In this document: in pieces, positions 7,587 through 15,708 of the stretch
How positions within the stretch are numbered: position 1 is the stretch's first letter
How the letters are laid out: each line of letters begins with the position of its first letter
Assembly: GCA_029856295.1 (NCBI GenBank)
Contig: JAHQWS010000275.1
Span: forward strand, 1 to 22,883
Source: Promethearchaeia archaeon
Lineage (GTDB): Archaea; Asgardarchaeota; Lokiarchaeia; Sigyniarchaeales; SOKP01
Direction: 5' to 3'
DNA length: 22,883 nt
Program-made: the position numbers and the translations under genes
Notes under the pieces: model-generated
Database searches by the model: none
Seen by the model: only the letters and a program-made list of their open reading frames with translations
What the model was told of the DNA's origin: nothing

Positions 7587-8984
7587 ATGGCTATTGAAGA
7601 AGATTTAAGTCAATGGGAAATTGCATCTAACTGGAAAATGTTCGCCTACGGAGTTGGCTATGTTTTTATCAACTATTTACTCGGCTATGGCTTGGCTAAT
7701 CTTTTCTATTTTTATGAGGTCGAAATTGGGCTTCCTGCTCTCTATCTCAGTATAGCATTTATCCTATTTGCGATATGGAACATGGTCAACGATCCGCTCT
7801 TAGGATATCTTACTGATAAGCCTAAGAAATGGACCAGAAAATGGGGATTACGCGCCCCTTGGGTCGCTATCACCACGTTCCCGGTATTACTATTCTTCTA
7901 CTTGATATGGATACCACCTCTGGGTATGGGAGCATTTATGATATTCTTATGGTTTGTAATTATGACATGCGCATTTGACACATTTTTCTCAATTTACAAT
8001 GACCACGTTTATGGCGGTTTCACTAATCAATTTCCCTCAGAATACGAACGTAGAAGAGCGTTTGCGATAGCAACAATATTAATGTTTGTACTTATCACTG
8101 TTATGGTTGTTCTAGGGAGTATAACTATTACATACGGAGATCCAGACAGCTTTGTTAGATGGTCGCTGCTTATGGTAATATTTATGGGTATCTTAGGTGT
8201 TATTACCCTTACCGGAGTAAAGGAATCAGAAGAGATGAAAACAATGTTTGTTCAATCATATGAGAAAGCAGAAGACATAGGCTTTTTTAAAACGGCGAAA
8301 AAAGCACTTGGAACAAAAAATTTCGCAGTATCTTGTGCCGGATACACCATTTCCATAACAGCAACAACTTTAATAGCGGCTTCCACAATATATCTGTATA
8401 AAGATGTTTATAGAGTTCCCTACATCTATGGATTGATACCCACACTAATTGGTACTGTAGCTGGTCTCTTAATGATACCCTTTTGGACTAATTATTCCCG
8501 TAAACATGGATTTAAAAAATGTTATGCCACAACCTACATACTCCACGGTTTCTGTTTTTTACCCTTTATATTCACTACAGACATTATTACACATACCATA
8601 TTTTGGGCTATTTACCAAATGATTTATATTGGTGAGGTTACGATGCTCATGCCCGTGGCTTCCGATACTTATGATGAAGTCTCTAGTAGGATGGAAAAGC
8701 GAGTAGATGCCCTTTTGGTGGGAATTAGAACCTTTTTCTTCAGAGTGGCATTTCTTGTGGTTGGCATCGTCATTCCGGTAATACACATTATGACAGCATA
8801 TAATACCGATCCTTATGCAATCCAAACTCCTTTAGCAATATGGGGTATACGTATTCATGCTGCATTAATTCCTGGAGTTATTATGATTGTTATGGGATTG
8901 ATTTTCAAGAAATTCTATACACTTGAAGGAGCTGAGAAACAAGCATTAGTTAATAAACTCAAAGATTTAGGAATCTATCGTTAA
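7587..8984 (+). CDS. GPH-family sugar:cation symporter (plus-array copy 1)
   Basis: A 465-residue membrane protein with about 12 helices. Helix II carries 'WNMVNDPLLGYLTDK' (64-78, Asp69), and Asp131 in 'AFDTFFSI' matches MelB Asp124. The following loop 'NDHVYGG...SEYERRR' groups this copy with those at 9307 and 10915. The C-terminal half has 'LMPVASDTYDEV' and 'IHIMTAYNTDP', and the tail ends in the shared 'YTLEGAEKQAL' and 'KLKDLGIY' segments. The N-terminus 'MAIEEDLSQWEIAS' is nearly constant in the array. The ribosome binding site is weak (AAGTGAT). Its own TATA box, and the oligo-T run behind it, suggest a single-gene transcript. It imports a sugar or glycoside by inference. MelB's helix I sugar-binding Asp19 is not conserved, so galactosides are unlikely. 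Confidence 0.92.
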   Translation: MAIEEDLSQWEIASNWKMFAYGVGYVFINYLLGYGLANLFYFYEVEIGLPALYLSIAFILFAIWNMVNDPLLGYLTDKPKKWTRKWGLRAPWVAITTFPVLLFFYLIWIPPLGMGAFMIFLWFVIMTCAFDTFFSIYNDHVYGGFTNQFPSEYERRRAFAIATILMFVLITVMVVLGSITITYGDPDSFVRWSLLMVIFMGILGVITLTGVKESEEMKTMFVQSYEKAEDIGFFKTAKKALGTKNFAVSCAGYTISITATTLIAASTIYLYKDVYRVPYIYGLIPTLIGTVAGLLMIPFWTNYSRKHGFKKCYATTYILHGFCFLPFIFTTDIITHTIFWAIYQMIYIGEVTMLMPVASDTYDEVSSRMEKRVDALLVGIRTFFFRVAFLVVGIVIPVIHIMTAYNTDPYAIQTPLAIWGIRIHAALIPGVIMIVMGLIFKKFYTLEGAEKQALVNKLKDLGIYR

Positions 8985-9017
8985 TCAGAATTCCAATTAA
9001 ATCACAATAATAAATTC

Positions 9018-9024
9018 TTTTTTT
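9018..9024 (+). terminator. Oligo-T run after transporter
   Basis: Seven T residues lie 34 bases after the TAA stop, with no hairpin before them, consistent with archaeal U-tract termination. Confidence 0.4.
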
Positions 9025-9131
9025 CCTTATTACGAATAACTATTTTTATAAATTTCAATTTAAAAGGTAATTAAAGCTAAAGGAAACTTTCTTTTATGAT
9101 ATAGAACTTATTTATTTTACACAAATGTCTT

Positions 9132-9172
9132 TTTACATAAAAATATGTTCCAAATTTACATAATTGTAAATT
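9132..9172 (+). promoter_or_regulatory. Tandem dyad elements upstream of a transporter promoter
   Basis: TTTACATAA occurs at 9132-9140 and again at 9155-9163. Each begins a dyad: ACATA-AAAA-TATGT (9135-9148) and AATTTACA-TAAT-TGTAAATT (9153-9172, 8-bp perfect arms). The centres are about 21 bp apart, two helical turns, and the second ends about 20 bp before the TATA box. This is a plausible regulator binding site. The regulator is unknown. Confidence 0.35.
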
Positions 9173-9192
9173 ATAGCCGATTTAGCAAAATT

Positions 9193-9201
9193 ATTATATA
9201 G
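9193..9201 (+). promoter_or_regulatory. TATA-like box
   Basis: ATTATATAG lies about 113 bases before ATG 9307. It is followed by CTTAGCGAAA, similar to the CTTAACGAAA that follows the TATA box at 7494. Confidence 0.45.
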
Positions 9202-9306
9202 ATCCTTAGCGAAATTAATAAATTAATTATTGAATTTAACTAAAATCTATAAAAAAATTATTTTAAAAAAAAATATAACTAAATAAAAATTTAATGGAGA
9301 TAAAAA

Positions 9307-10716
9307 ATGGCAATTGAAGAAGATCTAAGCGAATGGGAAATTCAACCAACTTCTAAGATGTTTTCTTACGGATTCGGTTATGTTATTATTAACTATTTTC
9401 TCTATGCTGGTTTTGCGCTAGTTTTCTACTTCTATGAAGTCGAAGTCGGATTAGCAGTTACCTACGTAATGCTCGCAATGATAGTGTTTGCGATATGGAA
9501 TATGGTGAACGACCCCCTCTTAGGGTTTTTAACTGAGAGACCTATGAAATGGACGCGAAAATACGGATTTCGGGCTCCCTGGGTGATTATTGGAGGCGTC
9601 CCGATATTAATATTATATTTCTTTATATGGGCTCCACCTTCAGGCGCAAGTCAAATGACCTTATTTCTATGGTTCATAATCTTTACGTGTGCGTTTGATA
9701 CGTTTTTCTCTATCTTTAATGACCACGTTTACGGAGGTTATACTAACCAATTCCCTTCAGAATACGAGCGTCGAAGATCATTTGCAATAACGACGCTTTT
9801 GCTGGGTTTTGGAGTTACTGGGTTGGGAATCGTAGCTAATATAATGATAGAGTATGGAGATGTTGCTTCATTCCAGAGATTTGCAATAATCGTTACTATT
9901 TTAATGACTATTTTAATGGTTCTTCTCTTTCTCGGAATAAAGGAATCGGATGAAATGAAGGAGATGTTCATTCAATCGTTTGAGAAAGTTGAAGAAGTAA
10001 GTTTTATGAAAACGATGAAGGCAGCACTTAAAACTAAAAACTTTACGGTATCTTTAGCCGGTTATACCTGTCAAATAACTGCAATGACCTTAATTGGAGC
10101 TTCAGCCATCTATATGTATAAGGATGTGTGGCAGCTCGATTATTCATACGCAGTTCTCCCTGCCATAGCTGGCTTACTTACATTTCTACTGTTGATTCCT
10201 TTTTGGTCTAATTTCGCCCGCAAGCACGGTTTCAAGAGAACATATTGGACATGCTTCATATTACATGGACTATCATATCTACCCTTTTTATTCATTTCAA
10301 ATGACATTCCAAATTTTTATCTTTTGGTTATCATATTTTCTGTTATTTCGGGTATATTCTATTCTGGAGAGGTCATTATGCTAATGCCTGTCGCTTCTGA
10401 CACCTACGATTTAGTCTCTAGTAACGTGGGAAGACGTGTAGATGCGACCTTAGTCGGTGTGAGAACTTTTTTCTTCCGTATTTCCTTTATCATTGTAGCT
10501 GTTGTGATAGGTGTGCTCCACCTTGCTACGGGATATGATCCAAATCCCTATGCTACGCAAACCCTTGTGGCTATGTGGGGTATTCGAATCCATGCGTATT
10601 TAATTCCTGCTTTGATGTTAATCATAATGGGAATAATTTTCAGAAAGCACTATACCCTTGAAGGAGCTGAAAAGGAAGCTTTGGTAAAGAAACTCAAAGA
10701 TATGGGTCTTTATTGA
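9307..10716 (+). CDS. GPH-family sugar:cation symporter (plus-array copy 2)
   Basis: A 469-residue, roughly 12-helix transporter with a good GGAGAT ribosome binding site ahead of ATG 9307. Helix II has 'WNMVNDPLLGFLTER' with Asp69. 'CAFDTFFSIFNDHVYGG' and 'SEYERRRSF' follow, placing it in the same subgroup as the copies at 7587 and 10915. The central loop 'KESDEMKEMF' and the C-terminal half motifs 'LMPVASDTYDLVSS' and 'LHLATGYDPNP' are intact, as is the tail 'YTLEGAEKEALVKKLKDMG'. It ends in TGA, which shows that UGA terminates in this genome. Promoter and T10 tract suggest its own transcript. The substrate is not readable; cation-coupled sugar uptake is the family function. Confidence 0.92.
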   Translation: MAIEEDLSEWEIQPTSKMFSYGFGYVIINYFLYAGFALVFYFYEVEVGLAVTYVMLAMIVFAIWNMVNDPLLGFLTERPMKWTRKYGFRAPWVIIGGVPILILYFFIWAPPSGASQMTLFLWFIIFTCAFDTFFSIFNDHVYGGYTNQFPSEYERRRSFAITTLLLGFGVTGLGIVANIMIEYGDVASFQRFAIIVTILMTILMVLLFLGIKESDEMKEMFIQSFEKVEEVSFMKTMKAALKTKNFTVSLAGYTCQITAMTLIGASAIYMYKDVWQLDYSYAVLPAIAGLLTFLLLIPFWSNFARKHGFKRTYWTCFILHGLSYLPFLFISNDIPNFYLLVIIFSVISGIFYSGEVIMLMPVASDTYDLVSSNVGRRVDATLVGVRTFFFRISFIIVAVVIGVLHLATGYDPNPYATQTLVAMWGIRIHAYLIPALMLIIMGIIFRKHYTLEGAEKEALVKKLKDMGLY

Positions 10717-10737
10717 AACTTTTAATTTTTAATTTTC

Positions 10738-10747
10738 TTTTTTTTTT
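10738..10747 (+). terminator. T10 tract after transporter
   Basis: Ten consecutive T residues begin 22 bases after the TGA stop, within a generally T-rich stretch. This is the strongest oligo-T terminator candidate in the window. Confidence 0.5.
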
Positions 10748-10807
10748 GTTTTTATTTGTATTTGTGATCAAAATTATCAATTCACATTTGGATAGTTATT
10801 AAAAATC

Positions 10808-10815
10808 TTTAAATA
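10808..10815 (+). promoter_or_regulatory. TATA-like box
   Basis: TTTAAATA with A-rich upstream flank, 107 bases before ATG 10915. Confidence 0.4.
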
Positions 10816-10914
10816 GATATTGATTATTATAGTTAATTTAACAAACAATTAATCTAAATAAAACTGAAATCAATATTTTATAAAAACCAAAAAAAAAATT
10901 AAGGAGATTTTGAT

Positions 10915-12312
10915 ATGGCTATTGAAGAAGATTTAAGTTCATGGGAAATCGCATCAACAAGTAAAATGCTTGCCTACGCTTTCGGCTATGTTGCTGTCAA
11001 TATTTTATTATATGCACTTTTGGGAACCGTTTGGTACTATTACCAAGTTGAGATCGGTTTAGCTCTTATATATATAACTATTGCATTTACAGTATTTGCG
11101 ATATGGAATATGATCAATGACCCTCTATTAGGTTATTTAACTGAGAGACCATTTAAATGGACGAAAAAATACGGATTCCGGGCTCCTTGGGTAGTTTTTT
11201 CTGCTATTCCGTTTATAATATTTTATTTCTTGATCTGGATTCCACCAGCAGACGCAAATCAATTGACTATCTTTTTATGGTTTGTAATCATCACATGCGT
11301 ATTCGATGCTTTTTTTTCAATTTTTAATGACCACGTATACGGGGGGTATACCAACCAGTTCCCCTCAGAGTATGAACGTAGAAGATCATTTGCAATAACG
11401 ACAATTTTGATGTTTGTGATTATTGTCTTAGTGCAAGTTATCTCTAGTTTTATGTTAGTTTATGGGGACCCAGCCTCTTTTGTAAGATTTGCAACTGTAG
11501 CAACTATAGTATTATTTGTTATGGTAATTTTACTTTTTACTGGAATAAGAGAGTCAGAAGCAATGAAACAAATGTTTATTGCATCATATGAGAAAGAAGG
11601 GAAAATAGGGTTTTTTAAGACGATGAAAGTTTCGCTTAAAACAAAAAACTTTTCTATATCTTTACTTGGATATTGCTGTCAAATAACAGCAATGACTTTA
11701 TGGGGTGCTGCTGAAATCTTTATGTTCAAGGATGTTTATCAACTGGACATGACATATTCAGCGCTCCCTCGTATCGTAGGTGTATTATGTGTTATAGGTT
11801 CGATTCCCTTTTGGTCGAATTACGCTCGCAAACATGGATTCAAGAAAACATATTGGGTGGCCTTTATATTGCACGGTCTCGCGTTTATACCCTTCTTATT
11901 CATCACTGACTATTTATATATAATCATATTTTATGGGATTATGTATCTTTTTTACTCTGGTGAAGTCATCATGCTTATGCCAGTTGCTTCGGACACTTAT
12001 GATCTGGTTGCTACAAGGGTAGGACAACGCGTTGATGCAACTATGGTTGGAGTGAGAACCTTTTTCTACCGCGTAGCTTTTTTTATCCAAGCTATTGTAT
12101 TTTTTATAATACAAACTATTACCCTATATAATCCAGATCCCCACGCAGTACAGACTCCCTTAGCTCAATGGGGAATTCGTGTCGAAGCTGCGTTAATTCC
12201 CGCACTCATTTTAATTGGAGCGGGAATAATATTCAGGAAATTTTACACCCTTGAAGGAGCCGAAAAAGAAGCACTAGTAAAGAAGCTTAAAGATATGGGT
12301 CTTTATCGTTAA
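10915..12312 (+). CDS. GPH-family sugar:cation symporter (plus-array copy 3, divergent pocket residues)
   Basis: A 465-residue paralogue with an AGGAGAT ribosome binding site. It keeps 'WNMINDPLLGYLTER' (Asp69), 'NDHVYGGYTNQF' and 'SEYERRRSF', so the cation-site region looks normal for this array. Three otherwise steady positions differ. The helix I-end motif YYYEVE reads YYYQVE (Gln44). The His of the C-terminal 'IHxxT' motif is Gln400. The 'RIHAxLIP' motif reads 'RVEAALIP' with Glu424 in place of His. These changes lie in membrane helices or their ends and suggest a changed substrate or coupling rather than decay, since the frame and all other motifs are intact. Ends in TAA followed by a T8 run. 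Confidence 0.92.
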   Translation: MAIEEDLSSWEIASTSKMLAYAFGYVAVNILLYALLGTVWYYYQVEIGLALIYITIAFTVFAIWNMINDPLLGYLTERPFKWTKKYGFRAPWVVFSAIPFIIFYFLIWIPPADANQLTIFLWFVIITCVFDAFFSIFNDHVYGGYTNQFPSEYERRRSFAITTILMFVIIVLVQVISSFMLVYGDPASFVRFATVATIVLFVMVILLFTGIRESEAMKQMFIASYEKEGKIGFFKTMKVSLKTKNFSISLLGYCCQITAMTLWGAAEIFMFKDVYQLDMTYSALPRIVGVLCVIGSIPFWSNYARKHGFKKTYWVAFILHGLAFIPFLFITDYLYIIIFYGIMYLFYSGEVIMLMPVASDTYDLVATRVGQRVDATMVGVRTFFYRVAFFIQAIVFFIIQTITLYNPDPHAVQTPLAQWGIRVEAALIPALILIGAGIIFRKFYTLEGAEKEALVKKLKDMGLYR

Positions 12313-12347
12313 TCTGAAACTTAAAATATAATCTAATAAATTAACTC

Positions 12348-12355
12348 TTTTTTTT
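12348..12355 (+). terminator. T8 tract after transporter
   Basis: Eight T residues 36 bases after the stop codon. The next gene's TATA-like box follows within 50 bp. Confidence 0.4.
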
Positions 12356-12400
12356 AATAATTTCTATTCAAATTATCATTTTTACTTATCTTATTAAGGA

Positions 12401-12408
12401 ATATAAAA
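12401..12408 (+). promoter_or_regulatory. TATA-like box close to the start codon
   Basis: ATATAAAA preceded by AAGGA lies 42 bases before ATG 12443. This would give a leader of only about 15-20 nt, unlike the roughly 100-base spacing at the other plus-strand transporters. Confidence 0.35.
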
Positions 12409-12442
12409 TTGTCTTATTTACTAATTGAGAGATGGTTTTTTG

Positions 12443-13852
12443 ATGAACGCCGCATCTGGGATTGAAGCGAAGTCTGAATGGGAAATTGCCTCTATGAAAA
12501 AGATGATTTCTTATTCTTTCGGTTTTATAATCAGCAGTTATTTAGTAAATTCTTTTATAGTTGTTGTGTTTTATTTTTACGAAGTTGAGATTGGCTTGCC
12601 TATTAATCTGGTAGGTCTCGTATTTATCATATTTGCAATATGGAGTATGGTAAACTTTCCATTATTAGGATATTTGACTGATAGACCATTTCCACGCATG
12701 AAAAAGTGGGGATTGAGATTTCCCTGGATCATGATTTCGGCTGTTTTATCTTTATTATTTTATTTTCTTATCTTCACACCTCCTATCATAGATGTAAAAA
12801 AGAATCCTTGGCAAATGTTTTGGTATATCCTAATTATTTCATGTATTTTTGATACATTCTACACAATTTTTACTATACATTTTATCGGAAGCTTTGCTAA
12901 CCAGTTTCGAGAGGATTTTGAACGAAGAAAAGTAATTGCGATAACTCTATTTATTCCCGGTCTTATACTTTTCTTCATGGGATTAATATGGCCACTTACG
13001 GTTGTATATGGAAATAGATGGACGTTCACTTTAGCAGCTTTAATATCAGTTTCGGCTCTGATAGTCAGCATTATCATTTTTATACCTGGGATTTCTGAAT
13101 CTGAAGAGATGAAAGCCCGTTATTTTCAAGGACGTGGAGATCAAGGCCAAAACTCTTTCTTAAAGACAATGAAGATCACATTTCACCAAAAAAATTTTTT
13201 AATATCTGTTATTGTTTTCATTTTAATTAGTATTGCTGCTTATTTAATTTTGGCATCTAATATCTATTTTTTTAAGGATATCTTAAAACTACCTTTATAT
13301 TATTCAATTTATACTAATATGGCATATTTTCTCACATTAATGGCTGCAATACCTTTTTGGTTAATCTTTTCTATTAATCACGGACATGTAAAAACATATA
13401 TACTGGGTTTATGTTTAACGGGACTGTCATTAATTCCCTTTTTATGGATAACCACTTTAGAAGAAGCAATTATATTTTCAATTTTACGTGGTTTTGCTGA
13501 TTCTGCCAGTTATATCGTTTTATTGATGATTTTATCGGATGTGTACGATGAAGTTACATTGACTACAGGAAAACATCAAGAGGCAACACTTCAGGGAATT
13601 CATAATTTTTTTACTCGTACAGCTGTGATATTTCAAGCGTTAATTATAGCAATAATACACATCGCTACTGGATACAATCCTAATCCGCAGGCGGTACAAA
13701 CTGCTAGTGCATTGTGGGGAATACGTATTCATATGGCATTGATTCCCGCTATCTGTCACTTATTGGCTGGTATTATTATAGCACTTTTTTACGATCTGAA
13801 GGGGGAAAAACAGCAACTCTTAAAGGAAAAGTTACGTGAAAAAGGGCTTTAA
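12443..13852 (+). CDS. GPH-family transporter lacking the helix II Asp (NDP changed to NFP)
   Basis: A 469-residue paralogue, closer to the two minus-strand copies ('STGKHQEATLQG', 'YDLKGEKQQLL') than to its plus-strand neighbours. ATG 12443 is chosen over an in-frame TTG at 12425, because a GAGATGG sequence sits at the right distance and because the next residues align with the paralogues ('SEWEIASMKKM'). The helix II hallmark reads 'WSMVNFPLLGYLTDR', with Phe72 replacing the Asp that helps bind the coupling cation in MelB. The codon is TTT, so at least two base changes separate it from Asp. The loop after helix IV also differs ('IHFIGSFANQF' in place of NDH/NTH-VYGG). It could be an uncoupled carrier or exporter, or a degenerate copy. 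The frame is fully intact. Confidence 0.88.
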   Translation: MNAASGIEAKSEWEIASMKKMISYSFGFIISSYLVNSFIVVVFYFYEVEIGLPINLVGLVFIIFAIWSMVNFPLLGYLTDRPFPRMKKWGLRFPWIMISAVLSLLFYFLIFTPPIIDVKKNPWQMFWYILIISCIFDTFYTIFTIHFIGSFANQFREDFERRKVIAITLFIPGLILFFMGLIWPLTVVYGNRWTFTLAALISVSALIVSIIIFIPGISESEEMKARYFQGRGDQGQNSFLKTMKITFHQKNFLISVIVFILISIAAYLILASNIYFFKDILKLPLYYSIYTNMAYFLTLMAAIPFWLIFSINHGHVKTYILGLCLTGLSLIPFLWITTLEEAIIFSILRGFADSASYIVLLMILSDVYDEVTLTTGKHQEATLQGIHNFFTRTAVIFQALIIAIIHIATGYNPNPQAVQTASALWGIRIHMALIPAICHLLAGIIIALFYDLKGEKQQLLKEKLREKGL

Positions 13853-13857
13853 AGGAA

Positions 13858-13865
13858 TTTTTTTT
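13858..13865 (+). terminator. T8 tract after transporter
   Basis: Eight T residues begin five bases after the TAA stop. Confidence 0.4.
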
Positions 13866-13876
13866 AAACGTTTTTA

Positions 13877-13888
13877 TTGAATATTCAA
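13877..13888. promoter_or_regulatory. 12-bp perfect palindrome next to a TATA box
   Basis: TTGAATATTCAA ends four bases before the TATA-like box at 13893, overlapping the usual BRE position, where a bound protein would block or modulate TFB. It shares its half-site with the palindrome at 4106-4119. Confidence 0.35.
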
Positions 13889-13891
13889 AAG

Positions 13892-13900
13892 TTTTATATA
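13892..13900 (+). promoter_or_regulatory. TATA box
   Basis: TTTTATATA followed by TATCTTAATT, 105 bases before ATG 13998. Confidence 0.45.
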
Positions 13901-13997
13901 TATCTTAATTTCTATAAGAATCTAGCTTATATGCATTTATTTATAAGTTAACTCATATACATACAATTTAGTAAATTTTGAAACTAGGAGATATAAA

Positions 13998-15401
13998 ATG
14001 GCAGTTCAAGAAGATTTAAGTGAGTGGGAAATCGCATCAACATCTAAAATGATATCTTATGGCTTTGGTTATCTTATTATCAATTATTTGTTAGGAGCAT
14101 ATTCTGCCATCGTTTTCTATTACTACGAAGTGGAAGTAGGTTTGCCCGTCTTATTCGTAGGTATTGCCTTTGTGCTTTATGCAATATGGAACATGTTTAA
14201 TGACCCCCTATTAGGATTCTTTACCGATAAACCAAGAAAATGGACAAAAAAATATGGATTTAGGGCTCCTTGGGTCGTGCTTTCTAGTTTTCCAATTTTA
14301 ATTTGTTATTTTTTAATCTTTACTCCACCCGACGTTGATCCAAAAGAGAATGCTTTAACCATCTTTTTTTACATGCTCATTATAACGGCTTTGTTTGACA
14401 CTTTTTTCTCTATTTTCAACACCCATGTATATGGAGGTTTTACAAATCAATTTCGCACAGAATATGAACGCAGAAGGGGATTCGCGGTAATCATAGCGGT
14501 CGCAGGAATCGGTGTGGTTGGTATAGGATTAATACCGCCTTTCATTATAGAGTATGGAAACAAGAGTTCCTTTGCCTTATCGGCGTTAATCGTAGTGTGC
14601 ATTCTCGCGATATGTAATATTTTTCTTTTTCTTGGGATTAAAGAATCGGATGATATGAAAGAAAGGCTGATCAAGGGATTCGAATCTGCGGAAGATACTA
14701 GCTTCTTTGGTATTATGAAAACAGCTATTAAAAAAAAGAATTTCGCAATATCTCTTACGGCATATACGATTATCATTACAGCACAGACGTTAGCAACTGC
14801 TTCTGGTATTTATATGTTAAAAGACGTATTTAAAGTACCTTACACATATGCAGTATTTACAGCACTGGCAGGTTTTGTGGGTTACATGCTTTCGATTCCT
14901 TTTTGGTCAAATTATGCCAGAAAGCACGGTTTCAAAAAAACATACTACACGTCTCTGTTTTTTGCTGGTATTTGTTATATCCCCTCATTATTCATAACGG
15001 AAATATGGCAAGCAGTTATATTTACTTTTCTTGGGGGGATTCCGTACGCAGGTTATACTCTTATGACAATGCCCGTAGCTTCTGACACTATGGACGAAGT
15101 CGCCGTAGAAATGGGCAGACGCCAAGACGGAACACTCCAAGGAATAAGGAACTTTTTCTTTAGAATCGCCATCGTAGTTCAAGGAGTAGTCATAACAGTG
15201 ATACATATCGTGACGAATTATAATCCCGATCCAAATGCGACACAGACTCCGCTGGCAATAATGGGAATACGGATTCATGCAGGATTAATTCCCGCGCTAT
15301 TGATGCTAACTATTTCCCTTATTGTATATAAATGGTATACATTAGAGGGAGAGAGGAAAGCCGAAATGGTAAAAAACCTTAAAGCTATGGGACTCTATTA
15401 G
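13998..15401 (+). CDS. GPH-family sugar:cation symporter (plus-array copy 5)
   Basis: A 467-residue transporter with an AGGAGAT ribosome binding site. Motifs are 'WNMFNDPLLGFFTDK' (Asp69), 'LFDTFFSIFNTHVYGG', 'RTEYERRRGF', 'MTMPVASDTMDEV' and 'IHIVTNYNPDP'. 'NTH' instead of 'NDH', and 'TMDEV' instead of 'TYD', define a subgroup with the next copy. The two are obviously similar at the DNA level too, which points to a fairly recent duplication. It ends in TAG, evidence that UAG is a normal stop here. Own promoter with a palindrome, and T6/T9 tracts after the gene. Sugar uptake is inferred from family. As one of the last two transporters before the transaldolase-isomerase genes, it is a good candidate importer for that pathway. 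Confidence 0.92.
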   Translation: MAVQEDLSEWEIASTSKMISYGFGYLIINYLLGAYSAIVFYYYEVEVGLPVLFVGIAFVLYAIWNMFNDPLLGFFTDKPRKWTKKYGFRAPWVVLSSFPILICYFLIFTPPDVDPKENALTIFFYMLIITALFDTFFSIFNTHVYGGFTNQFRTEYERRRGFAVIIAVAGIGVVGIGLIPPFIIEYGNKSSFALSALIVVCILAICNIFLFLGIKESDDMKERLIKGFESAEDTSFFGIMKTAIKKKNFAISLTAYTIIITAQTLATASGIYMLKDVFKVPYTYAVFTALAGFVGYMLSIPFWSNYARKHGFKKTYYTSLFFAGICYIPSLFITEIWQAVIFTFLGGIPYAGYTLMTMPVASDTMDEVAVEMGRRQDGTLQGIRNFFFRIAIVVQGVVITVIHIVTNYNPDPNATQTPLAIMGIRIHAGLIPALLMLTISLIVYKWYTLEGERKAEMVKNLKAMGLY

Positions 15402-15429
15402 AAAGTGAAATTATAAACCAATTTTAATC

Positions 15430-15448
15430 TTTTTTCTTATTTTTTTTT
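15430..15448 (+). terminator. Paired oligo-T runs after transporter
   Basis: T6 and T9 runs begin 28 bases after the TAG stop. Confidence 0.45.
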
Positions 15449-15590
15449 ATTTCAAAAATTTTAAAGAATTTGAGCGTCTTTAAAGTAAATTTCCCGTAAA
15501 ACCTATAGTAAGTTTAAGGAAAAAGAAATAAACGAACCTATAGAGGAAAAACGGATTGACTACTGATTTTTATTAAATTTTTCCATAAGC

Positions 15591-15601
15591 TATATATATA
15601 A
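15591..15601 (+). promoter_or_regulatory. TATA box
   Basis: TATATATATAA followed directly by CTTAATATC, about 115 bases before ATG 15709. The CTTA after the TATA box recurs at 7505, 9205 and 13904. Confidence 0.45.
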
Positions 15602-15708
15602 CTTAATATCAATAGTAAATTAAAATATGATACTATTTAGTATATGTTCAATTTCTTATCAAAATCAATTAAAATCCTTAATAAATAAAAAAATTAGGAG
15701 AAAAAAAA

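Larger units (their letters stand above)
8985..9306. other. Intergenic region with terminator, tandem dyads and promoter
   Basis: A 322-bp AT-rich spacer. It contains an oligo-T run (9018-9024) for the upstream gene, two dyad elements (9132-9172) and a TATA box (9193-9201). No coding sequence or structured RNA was recognised. Confidence 0.6.
15402..15708. other. Intergenic region between two transporters
   Basis: A 307-bp spacer with oligo-T runs (15430-15435, 15440-15448), a direct repeat ACCTATAG (15501-15508 and 15556-15563, about 55 bp apart) and a TATA-like box near 15591. No gene or RNA was recognised. Confidence 0.55.

Noticed and set aside
10763..10786. CRP-like TGTGA...TCACA inverted repeat upstream of the transporter at 10915
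   Set aside because: The spacer is 14 bases rather than the usual 6, the arms are only five bases, and archaea rarely use CRP-type sites. Chance is likely.
12425..12442. TTG start at 12425 for the NFP transporter
   Set aside because: The added six residues overlap the likely ribosome binding site, and the paralogues support ATG 12443.
15630..15643. Short hairpin ATACTA-TT-TAGTAT in the leader of the last transporter
   Set aside because: Six AT-rich pairs with a two-base loop are too weak to fold, and no counterpart exists in the other leaders.
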